A model generated the notes under the pieces. It searched no databases. It saw only the letters and a program-made list of their open reading frames with translations, and had not been told where the DNA came from. 64,000 nucleotides of DNA from Clostridia bacterium (GTDB lineage Bacteria > Bacillota > Clostridia > Oscillospirales > Acutalibacteraceae): positions 62,001 through 126,000 of the forward strand of contig JAFQKF010000033.1 in NCBI GenBank assembly GCA_017397105.1, written 5' to 3'. How positions within the stretch are numbered: position 1 is the first letter of the stretch; every line of letters starts with the position of its first letter. The translations under genes were made by a program, and so were the position numbers. Below are positions 57,076 through 64,000 of this stretch, one piece after another.

Positions 57076-58494
57076 ATATGCTTCAAATTTTTCGATTGTT
57101 GCAAAGCAGCGTGCTTTTTCTATAACAAGCTTTATATAACGTGTTCTTGCTTCACGGAAGCGGCAGATACGCTTGTGACCTATAACGGTTTCCTTGGCAA
57201 CTCTTTTCCATTTGCCGTCAAGCTGAATGTAAAGTGAGAATTCCTCAATCTGCTGACCGGTACGGATATGCTCCGAAAGCACGACCTTGTCAATATCGTA
57301 TTCGTCGCCGAGGTCGAGCACAAGCTGAGCGCCCTCGGGGTCGTTGCCCGAGTGCCAGTATTTGCCCGTGTTTTCCGTAAGTGCCATCTGACCGCAGTGG
57401 GCTTTGTCAAGGTGTCTGTTATCGGTAACGGTTGATGAAGCTGCAAGGTCCTCGTTAAACTCAATTTCAAGCTGAGCGCCTACGGAGAGAAGAGTTTCTA
57501 TATCCTTTTCGCTGAATTTGCCCTCCATATTGGGGGCGATATTGAGCAGGAAAGATGCGTTTGCACCAACGGAATTGAAATAAATCTCCATTAACTTAGA
57601 AAGAGGCTTTACAGAGTAATCCTCTCTTTCATGGTAAAACCATCCCTTACGCAGGGAAACGTTTACCTCGGCAGGGTACCAGATGAGGCGGTTGCATTTT
57701 TTGATTGCCTTTCTGCTGCCTATATCGAGGGTGGTGTGGCTGATTTTTTTAGGAGGCTTTGAAACGTCCTTCTGAGATTCGGCGGCAATAAGCTCTGCGT
57801 TACTGTACCAATAGGGCACTACGCTCCATTCACTCTTTCTGCACACGCCGGATTCGTTGCCGACCCAGCGCACGTCGGGACCTGTTACCGAAATAACGGC
57901 ATCGGGCTGAAGCTTTCTTATAAGCTTGTAATAGCCTTCCCAGTCATACTCCTGCTTTTTGCCGTTTGCGCCTTCGCCGCAGGCACCGTCAAGCCACACG
58001 CAGAATATGTCACCGTAATTTGTGAGCAGCTCTGTGAGCTGATTCTTGAAGAATTTATTGTAGGCTTCACCCTCGCCGTAGCGGGGGTCGTGCCTGTCCC
58101 AGGGGGAGATGTAAATTCCGAATTTGAGCCCGTACTCACGGCAGGCATCCGCACATTCACGCACAACGTCGCCTGTGCCGTCTTTCCACAGGCTGTATTT
58201 TACGCTGTGGTCTGTGTATGCCGAGGGCCAGAGGCAAAATCCGTCATGGTGCTTGGCGGTGAGAATCATAGCCTTCATTCCTGAAAGCTTTATGAGCCTC
58301 GCCCACATACGTGCATCAAGATTTGTGGGGTTGAAAAGCTCGGGGTCTTCAGCGCCCGTGCCCCACTCACTGTCGGTAAAGGTGTTCATTCCGAAATGAA
58401 TGAAGGCGTAGAATTCAAGCTCCTGCCACGCAAGCTGCCTTTCGCTGGGCACTATGCTTGCCGCATACTTGATGTACTCGTTGCTTTTTGCCAT
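57073..58494 (-). CDS. Glycoside hydrolase family 29 alpha-L-fucosidase
   Basis: 473 residues. The TIM-barrel domain (about 15-335) opens FYAFIHFGMNTFTDSEWGTG, has LTAKHHDGFCLWPS, GIYISPWDRH, and the nucleophile in FCVWLDGACGEG (Asp169). A C-terminal F5/8-type C (discoidin-like) domain (about 345-473) probably binds sugar. The HDGFCLWPS and SPWDRHDPRY patterns suggest the GH29-B group, specific for alpha-1,3/1,4-fucose of Lewis-type glycans. No signal peptide: cytoplasmic. Together with the GH95 enzyme at the left end it covers alpha-1,2 and alpha-1,3/1,4 linkages. Confidence 0.92.
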   Translation of the reverse strand: MAKSNEYIKYAASIVPSERQLAWQELEFYAFIHFGMNTFTDSEWGTGAEDPELFNPTNLDARMWARLIKLSGMKAMILTAKHHDGFCLWPSAYTDHSVKYSLWKDGTGDVVRECADACREYGLKFGIYISPWDRHDPRYGEGEAYNKFFKNQLTELLTNYGDIFCVWLDGACGEGANGKKQEYDWEGYYKLIRKLQPDAVISVTGPDVRWVGNESGVCRKSEWSVVPYWYSNAELIAAESQKDVSKPPKKISHTTLDIGSRKAIKKCNRLIWYPAEVNVSLRKGWFYHEREDYSVKPLSKLMEIYFNSVGANASFLLNIAPNMEGKFSEKDIETLLSVGAQLEIEFNEDLAASSTVTDNRHLDKAHCGQMALTENTGKYWHSGNDPEGAQLVLDLGDEYDIDKVVLSEHIRTGQQIEEFSLYIQLDGKWKRVAKETVIGHKRICRFREARTRYIKLVIEKARCFATIEKFEAY

Positions 58495-58590
58495 TGTGTA
58501 TCTCCCTTCGGGTGAAAAATTACATATTTAATATTAGAATACCACATGCTGACTTAAAAGTAAATGATTAAATTAAAATAATACAATATA

Positions 58591-58619
58591 TTGCTTTTTT
58601 TCCATATAAGGAGTATTAT
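58591..58619 (+). promoter_or_regulatory. Promoter for the secreted hydrolase gene
   Basis: TTGCTT (58591-58596) and TATTAT (58614-58619), 17-base spacer, in AT-rich DNA. Confidence 0.45.
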
Positions 58620-58649
58620 TATATATATTGCAGTTTTGGAGGTAATTTT

Positions 58650-60197
58650 ATGAAGCTTATCAAAAAAAGTCTGTGTGTTTTATTGGCTGCGGTTATTGTG
58701 CTTTCGTGCGCTGTGAGCGGTTTTGCTCAGACAAAGCAGGAGCAGACTCCGCTTGTTTTCGTTTGCGGACTTAACACTCTTCCTCTCTATCTTGACAAAG
58801 ATACCGAAAATGAAACTCAGGTTTTCGGCCCTCAGACCGAGGATATAGTCAAGGCTGTTTTTGAATGCCTGCCGTATTTGCTTTTCGGCTATATCAGCAA
58901 TAACTGGGATGCCTGCGCAGAAAAGATGGCACCTATTGTTGTTGATCTTTTTGACGAACTTGCAATTTCAAAGGATAATGAATCCGTATATAACGTAACG
59001 TGCTCACAGTTTGATGAGTCCTATGCGTATTATCTTGAAAATCATGACGATGAATTCTTCTCAGCCGCAGGCGAGCTTGGCAGATATGCCGCCGAAGAAA
59101 TCGGAGCGGAAAACGTATACGTTTACGTAAGTGACTGGAGAATGACGGCAATCCGCAACGCTGAAGGGCTTAACGATCTTATAGAGAAGGCTCTCAGCGA
59201 TACCGGTGCGGATAAAGTAACCATTGCTCCCATAAGCCAGGGAGGAACGATTGCCACAACCTACCTTTACCGTTACGGCTATGACGATATTGCCAACGTT
59301 GTAATGCTTTCCTCCGCATTCAAGGGAATCCAGCAGGTAGGCGATTTGTTCTCAGGCAGAGTCAACTTTGACCTTGAGGCAGTTATGCAGATGCTTTGCG
59401 ACGGCGCTGATACAGAGGCTAAGGCTGACGGTTTCAACGTACTCATTGATATGCTTGAGTTTATCGGTCTGTTTGATATCCTCGGCCCCGTTATCGATAA
59501 GCCTATTTCTGAAATGTCCGACATTATATTTGAAACAACTCTTTTCCCCACCTTCGGTACTCTCGGCGGTATGTGGAGCCTTGTTCCCCATGCGGATTAT
59601 GAAGCGGCAAAAGCCTTCATGTTCCCTGACGGTATAGAGGGCAACAAGACCATGGCTGACGTTGAAGAATACCAGTACAACGTTCTTGCAAATTGCACTC
59701 AGATTCTTGAAAAGGCAATTGATAAGGGCGTATACGTTACAATTCTTTCAGCCTACGGACGCCAGATGATTCCGTTTGTTGATGAATACAATCTCAACAG
59801 TGATGCTGTTATCGATACGTACGGTACCTCCGCAGGCGCTACCTGTGCAGGGCTTGAGCTTACCCTCGGTGAGGATTACGCCCAGAAGAATACCTCCTGC
59901 GGTCATGACCACGTTTCACAGGACCTTGTGGTTGATGCTTCTACCTGTGATTTCCCCGAACATACCTGGTTTATAAGAGGAATGCAGCACACGGAATTCC
60001 TCGCAGGCAATAACGATTCACTCAACGGATTTATTCTCTGGCTTGTAACGGCTGACCGTCAGCTTACCGTGCACGATAATGCCGCTTACCCTCAGTTTAT
60101 GGAATATGAAAGGGAAACCAAAACTCTTGCTCCCATAGTTTCAACTTTTTCAAAGTTCTACTTCGTTGATAAAATCAAAGGAATGCTTGCAAAATAG
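58650..60197 (+). CDS. Secreted alpha/beta-hydrolase-like (LCAT-type) protein
   Basis: 515 residues with a signal peptide (KKSLCVLLAAVIV core, cleavage near GFA-QT, about residue 25). PLVFVCGLNTLPLY resembles the oxyanion strand, and TIAPISQGGTIATTYL is a nucleophile elbow with Ser196 in PxSxGG form. The VHDNAAYPQFMEY segment near the C-terminus has a candidate His. The architecture suggests an LCAT/phospholipase-like or esterase family member, poorly characterised. It is of the same broad kind as the secreted lipase-like protein at 45 kb. GGAGG precedes the ATG by 8 bases. Confidence 0.75.
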   Translation: MKLIKKSLCVLLAAVIVLSCAVSGFAQTKQEQTPLVFVCGLNTLPLYLDKDTENETQVFGPQTEDIVKAVFECLPYLLFGYISNNWDACAEKMAPIVVDLFDELAISKDNESVYNVTCSQFDESYAYYLENHDDEFFSAAGELGRYAAEEIGAENVYVYVSDWRMTAIRNAEGLNDLIEKALSDTGADKVTIAPISQGGTIATTYLYRYGYDDIANVVMLSSAFKGIQQVGDLFSGRVNFDLEAVMQMLCDGADTEAKADGFNVLIDMLEFIGLFDILGPVIDKPISEMSDIIFETTLFPTFGTLGGMWSLVPHADYEAAKAFMFPDGIEGNKTMADVEEYQYNVLANCTQILEKAIDKGVYVTILSAYGRQMIPFVDEYNLNSDAVIDTYGTSAGATCAGLELTLGEDYAQKNTSCGHDHVSQDLVVDASTCDFPEHTWFIRGMQHTEFLAGNNDSLNGFILWLVTADRQLTVHDNAAYPQFMEYERETKTLAPIVSTFSKFYFVDKIKGMLAK

Positions 60198-60230
60198 TAA
60201 AGCGAAAAATCTGAATCCGGAGGTGTGAAA

Positions 60231-63200
60231 ATGCTGTATCTTGTTACGGGGCGCATAGGCTCGGGCAAAACCTCGTTTATACATGAGCTTATTGAGCAGT
60301 TTGCAAACGGCGGCGAAAAGGGGATGACCCTTATTGTACCTGAGCAGTTTTCGTTTGAAACGGAAAGAATGGTGCTTTCAAGGCTCGGCGCAAGCGGCTT
60401 TCAGAGCGTTGACGTGCTCAGCTTTTCGCGCCTTGCGGATAAGCTTGTGCCGCAGAAAATAAAAAGCGGAAAACGTCCGCTTGACGATGCTTCAAAAACT
60501 GCGCTTATGTCGCTTGCTCTTGCCGATGTAAGGGACAGGCTTGAGATGTATGCGGGGCAGGTTGCAAATCCCGGTGTCATAAAGGGATTTTTATCGCTGT
60601 ATGACGAATTGCGCCAGAGCTGCGTTACGCCGGAAATTCTAAGGCAGGCGGCGCAGGAGCTTAAATCCGGTCAGCTTAAAAGGAAGCTTTGCGACATTGC
60701 GGTAGTAAGCGAAGCATATGAAGCGGAGCAGGCACAAAGCTATTTTGATACAAGCGATATGCTTGAATATCTGCATGAAGTGATTGTGCAGAGCCGTTAT
60801 TTCAAAAACAGAATAGTTTTTATTGATGCGTTCAGGGGCTTTACCGCCCTTGAACTTAAAATTATTGAGCGTATGCTCATTGATGCAAAGGCTGTCTACG
60901 TAACCTTGTGCAAGGAGCGTCCCGGAGCCGGCTCCGATACAGAGCTTTTTGCTCATACGGATTTGACTGAGAAAAAGCTCAAGGGTATTGCAAGGAAGAA
61001 TTCAATAAGCATCATAAAGCCGCAGAATCTTTCGATGGGCAATAAGTTCAATAATTTCCCCAAGAATCCCAAAAGATATTCCTGCCCTGAGCTTGCGGCG
61101 CTTGAAACCAATCTTTTTGATATGGCGGCGCCCGTTTATGGGCAGGAAAGTGCCAACATAACGCTTTGCACCGCTCCTGATATTTACAGCGAGTGTGAGT
61201 ACGTTGCCTGCACGGCAAAGAAGCTTATAAGAGAGCAGGGGTACAGGTGCAGGGATATTGCTGTCATAGCACGCAACAGCGAGAGCTATGAGGCTGTGCT
61301 CAGGACTGCGTTGCGAAAATGCGCCGTGGGCGTGTTTGACGATAACCGTCAGCCCGTCACGGCATCGCCGCTTATCGGTTTTGTTGAGTCTGCCGTTGCG
61401 GCGGTTTGCGAGGGCTTTTCTACGGAAAACGTTCTGCGCTGCATAAAAACGGGGCTTACTTCCCTTTCAGAGGATGAGATTTCGCTCATTGAGAATTATA
61501 CTTATCTCTGGCAGATAAACGGTTCGCAATGGTTTGAGGAGTGGAGCAGCCATCCCAGAGGCTACGGCTTCAGAATGGATGAGGACGATGCCGATGCTCT
61601 TGCCGATATAAATGCCGCAAGGGAAAAGGCGATAGCTCCCTTGCTTAACCTCAGACGCAGGATTGAAAACGCGAATGCAGCTGACGCGGCAAAAGCCATT
61701 TATGCGCTTTTGTGTGAGGTCAACGCATCCGAAAATCTGAAATCTTTGGCTCAGAAACTGTCAGAGCAGGGGGATGAGGCTCTTGCGCTTGAGCAGGAGC
61801 GGCTGTGGAATTCGCTTATGGAAATGCTCGATTCCCTTGCAGGTATTGCAGGTGAAAGAACCTTCAAAGCTAAGGATCTGAACAGCATACTTTCTATTAT
61901 GTTTTCTGCGCAGACTCTGGGTACTATTCCGCAGGGGCTTGATGAGGTTACCGTCGGCAGTGCGGACAGAATCAGGCTCGTTTCCCCTAAGGTTGTGTTT
62001 ATTGTGGGCGCAAACTATGGCGTTTTTCCTGCAGGTGCGGGCGGAGCGTCCGCTTTAAGCGATAAGGACAGAAAAATCCTTTCCTCAATGAACATCGAGC
62101 TTGCTTCCTTCGGCGAATATAAAATAGCCGAGGAGCGGCTTATTGCCTACCATTCCTTCTGTGCGGCAAGTGATAAACTGTTTGTCTGCTGCCCTGCGTC
62201 AAATGCTTCGGGTGAGGCTCTTGAGCCCTCAGAGCTTGTAAGCAGAATAGAAAAGCTGTTCCCGCAGTGCAACCGTGTTGACACAACGGAGCTTGACCCG
62301 ATGTACTTTATTGAAAGTAAACAAACCGCTTTTGAACGCCTCGCTGCTGAAAAAAACAGCGGCTCCGCGGTATATCTTGCGCTCAATGAACGCTTTGGCT
62401 CGGATGCCGAATATGCAGGCAGGCTTGCAGCCCTTGAGCGTGCAGGCAGAGTAAGACAGTTTGAAATTAAAGATAAAAATACCGCCAAGGAGCTTTTTGG
62501 CAGCAATATGTACCTTTCTGCCTCCAGAGCGGAAAAATATTATAAATGCCCCTTTGAGTATTTCTGCGAATACGGCATGAGGGCAGGGGCGAGAAAGCCT
62601 GCTCAGATAGACGTTCTTCAAAGGGGAACAATAGTCCATTACGTGCTGGAGAGGCTTTTGTCTGAATATAAAGATGACAGCCTGCTGTCTCTCGGCAAAA
62701 AAGAACGTCTTGATATAATCATCGGAATAATGGATGAATACCTTGCCGAGCTTCTCGGCGGTGCAGAGAACAAATCACCAAGATTCATGCACAATTACCG
62801 TTTGCTTGCAAGGGCTATAAACGATATGTCGCAGAGACTTGTTGAGGAGTTCAGGGTCTGCTCATTCAGACCGGTTGATTTTGAATTGAAAATAGAGGAT
62901 GACGGCGAAATCCCTGCCTACCGTCTGCGCCTTCCGGAGGGCGAAAGCCTTAAAATCCACGGCAGTGTGGACAGGGTGGACTGTGCTGATATAAACGGTG
63001 AAAAATTCATCAGAGTTATCGACTATAAATCGGGCGGCAAGGCTTTTCAACTGTGCGACGTAATGAACGGTCTGAATATGCAGATGCTCATTTATCTGTT
63101 TGCCGTGTGGGAGAATTCTGCCGCGCATTACGGTGACATCACACCTGCCGGAATTCTCTACTATCCTGCAAAAACTTCCACTCTTAGCGTAGACAGAGGG

Positions 63201-63620
63201 CTTGATGAAGCCGCCATACAAAAAGAAAAAATCAAAGGCGGCCGTATGACGGGCGTTGTTCTGAAAAACAGAAACGTTGTGCTTGCGATGGACAGCGACG
63301 CTTCAGGCGCGTATATTCCTGCAAAGCTTGATGCAAAAACAGACGAGCTTACGGGTAGCCTTGTTTCGCTTGCAGAGTTTGCGGCGCTTAAGAAAAAGGC
63401 TGACAGTCTGCTTGTAAACATGGCGTGCTCTTTGCACGACGGCAAGATAGAAGCGCTCCCTGTAAAAAGTAAAACCTACAAGGACGTGTGCGCTTATTGC
63501 GATTATAAAGGCATCTGTTTCCACGAGGAGGGCATTGAGCGCAGGGAATATGAGAGTATTCCCGATTCACAGGTGCTGGAAATTCTTACGGAGGGGGCGC
63601 AGCGCAATGGCGAAGATTAA
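60231..63620 (+). CDS. addB: ATP-dependent helicase/nuclease subunit AddB
   Basis: 1129 residues. Walker A is at the extreme N-terminus (VTGRIGSGKTSFIHEL), a feature of AddB, with degenerate helicase motifs after it. The C-terminal RecB-type nuclease domain (about 770-1120) includes LRG-like GTIVHYVLERL, IRVIDYKSGGK (nuclease Asp-x-Lys), and the iron-sulfur cysteines in YYKCPFEYFC and CAYCDYKGIC. AddAB processes double-strand breaks for recombination. ATG 60231 follows GGAGG by 7 bases; the codon at 60225 is less suitable. It overlaps addA by 14 bases. Confidence 0.95.
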   Translation: MLYLVTGRIGSGKTSFIHELIEQFANGGEKGMTLIVPEQFSFETERMVLSRLGASGFQSVDVLSFSRLADKLVPQKIKSGKRPLDDASKTALMSLALADVRDRLEMYAGQVANPGVIKGFLSLYDELRQSCVTPEILRQAAQELKSGQLKRKLCDIAVVSEAYEAEQAQSYFDTSDMLEYLHEVIVQSRYFKNRIVFIDAFRGFTALELKIIERMLIDAKAVYVTLCKERPGAGSDTELFAHTDLTEKKLKGIARKNSISIIKPQNLSMGNKFNNFPKNPKRYSCPELAALETNLFDMAAPVYGQESANITLCTAPDIYSECEYVACTAKKLIREQGYRCRDIAVIARNSESYEAVLRTALRKCAVGVFDDNRQPVTASPLIGFVESAVAAVCEGFSTENVLRCIKTGLTSLSEDEISLIENYTYLWQINGSQWFEEWSSHPRGYGFRMDEDDADALADINAAREKAIAPLLNLRRRIENANAADAAKAIYALLCEVNASENLKSLAQKLSEQGDEALALEQERLWNSLMEMLDSLAGIAGERTFKAKDLNSILSIMFSAQTLGTIPQGLDEVTVGSADRIRLVSPKVVFIVGANYGVFPAGAGGASALSDKDRKILSSMNIELASFGEYKIAEERLIAYHSFCAASDKLFVCCPASNASGEALEPSELVSRIEKLFPQCNRVDTTELDPMYFIESKQTAFERLAAEKNSGSAVYLALNERFGSDAEYAGRLAALERAGRVRQFEIKDKNTAKELFGSNMYLSASRAEKYYKCPFEYFCEYGMRAGARKPAQIDVLQRGTIVHYVLERLLSEYKDDSLLSLGKKERLDIIIGIMDEYLAELLGGAENKSPRFMHNYRLLARAINDMSQRLVEEFRVCSFRPVDFELKIEDDGEIPAYRLRLPEGESLKIHGSVDRVDCADINGEKFIRVIDYKSGGKAFQLCDVMNGLNMQMLIYLFAVWENSAAHYGDITPAGILYYPAKTSTLSVDRGLDEAAIQKEKIKGGRMTGVVLKNRNVVLAMDSDASGAYIPAKLDAKTDELTGSLVSLAEFAALKKKADSLLVNMACSLHDGKIEALPVKSKTYKDVCAYCDYKGICFHEEGIERREYESIPDSQVLEILTEGAQRNGED

Positions 63621-64000
63621 TTGGACCGATGAGCAGGAAAGGGCGATATCTGCCAATGGCGGCACCGTCCTTGTAAGCGCCGCCGCAGGCTCAGGCAAAA
63701 CTGCCGTGCTTGTTGAAAGAGTTATAAGGCGGATAACCGATTCCGAAAGCGGCTCGTCGATAGACAGATTTCTTATCGTAACCTTTACAAATGCCGCCGC
63801 CGCTCAGATGAAAACCAAGATTTCACAGGCTATCACCAAAAAGATAGTTGAGAATCCTCACAGCGAGCATCTTCGCAGGCAGCAGATTCTGCTTTCCCTT
63901 GCAAAAATAAGCACGATAGATTCTTTTTGCATTAATCTTGTGCGTGATAATTTCCACATGGTTGGAGCTTCGCCTGATTTCAGGCTTCTTGATGAAAGCA
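63607..64000 (+). CDS. addA: ATP-dependent helicase/nuclease subunit AddA (3' partial)
   Basis: The first 131 codons of AddA, cut by the window edge. It begins MAKINWTDEQERAISANGG, with Walker A in LVSAAAGSGKTAVLVERV, the Ia-type VTFTNAAAAQMKTKI and the STIDSFC motif of UvrD/RecB helicases. It overlaps the end of addB by 14 bases in another frame, with GGAGG 9 bases before the ATG. AddA supplies the main helicase and one nuclease of the AddAB complex. Confidence 0.93.
   Translation, partial: MAKINWTDEQERAISANGGTVLVSAAAGSGKTAVLVERVIRRITDSESGSSIDRFLIVTFTNAAAAQMKTKISQAITKKIVENPHSEHLRRQQILLSLAKISTIDSFCINLVRDNFHMVGASPDFRLLDES

Noticed and set aside
1-64000. CRISPR array, prophage or insertion sequence
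   Set aside because: No regularly spaced direct repeats, no cas, integrase, transposase or phage structural genes were found on either strand.

Overview
This 64-kb window is chromosomal DNA from a spore-forming, low-to-mid GC member of the Clostridia, most like the Oscillospirales/Ruminococcaceae-type gut commensals. The evidence is strong AGGAGG-type ribosome binding sites, several sporulation and germination genes (spoIVFA-spoIVFB, bofA, gpr, spoIIP, spoVAE), Firmicutes leader RNAs (SAM-I and FMN riboswitches, a probable L19 leader), the clostridial order tig-clpP-clpX, an AddAB recombination locus, and cytoplasmic fucosidases and alpha-mannosidases suited to host-glycan salvage. I see no phage, insertion sequence, plasmid gene or CRISPR array. 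The window is cut inside a HAD phosphatase at the left edge and inside addA at the right edge.

Layout. 1-4.2 kb: HAD phosphatase end, GH95 fucosidase, and a convergent secreted protein of unknown function. 4.3-7.5 kb: metK under a SAM-I riboswitch, a GtrB-like glycosyltransferase, and convergent ribU under an FMN riboswitch. 7.5-14.7 kb: yhaM-like nuclease, DUF2804 gene, prmA, spoIVFA-spoIVFB, and a two-gene radical-SAM unit. 14.7-22 kb: rplS, two tandem signal peptidases, rbgA, a CapA-like phosphoesterase, rnhB, yraN, an M19 dipeptidase and thrC. 22-26.6 kb: DUF1540 gene, metallophosphoesterase, tig-clpP-clpX. 26.6-31 kb: a non-coding stretch with DnaA-box-like repeats, then nagA, proS and acpP on the minus strand, an isolated spoVAE, a 53-residue membrane protein, and rpsT. 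31-33.7 kb: gpr and spoIIP. 33.6-38.8 kb: a tight minus-strand unit manA - ABC-F - GNAT - Gfo/Idh oxidoreductase - Fe-S protein. 38.9-44.7 kb: DUF2508-bofA, tRNA-Val, XRE regulator with a DUF3267 membrane protein, putP, a decayed YitT-like gene, an orphan response regulator and a flavin-binding protein. 44.7-58.5 kb: a 278-bp inverted-repeat element, a secreted lipase-like protein, a glycan block (atypical GH38, HAD phosphatase, canonical GH38, esterase), FemX-like transferase, cca, an ArsC/Spx-like gene and a GH29 fucosidase. 58.6-64 kb: a second secreted alpha/beta-hydrolase, then addB-addA.

How it fits together. All four glycosidases lack signal peptides. With manA and nagA nearby they suggest that small fucosylated or mannosylated oligosaccharides are imported by a transporter outside this window and dismantled in the cytoplasm. 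The sporulation genes include every known member of the mother-cell pro-sigma-K processing complex (SpoIVFA, SpoIVFB, BofA), in two places, each preceded by a sigma-E-like promoter.

The most unusual points are: a GH38 protein whose catalytic Asp motif is replaced, encoded head-to-head with a canonical GH38; a response regulator with Glu in place of the phosphoacceptor Asp; a 278-bp element with near-perfect terminal inverted repeats; a non-coding region with paired 19-bp palindromes around DnaA-box-like repeats; and a histone-H1-like tail on trigger factor.
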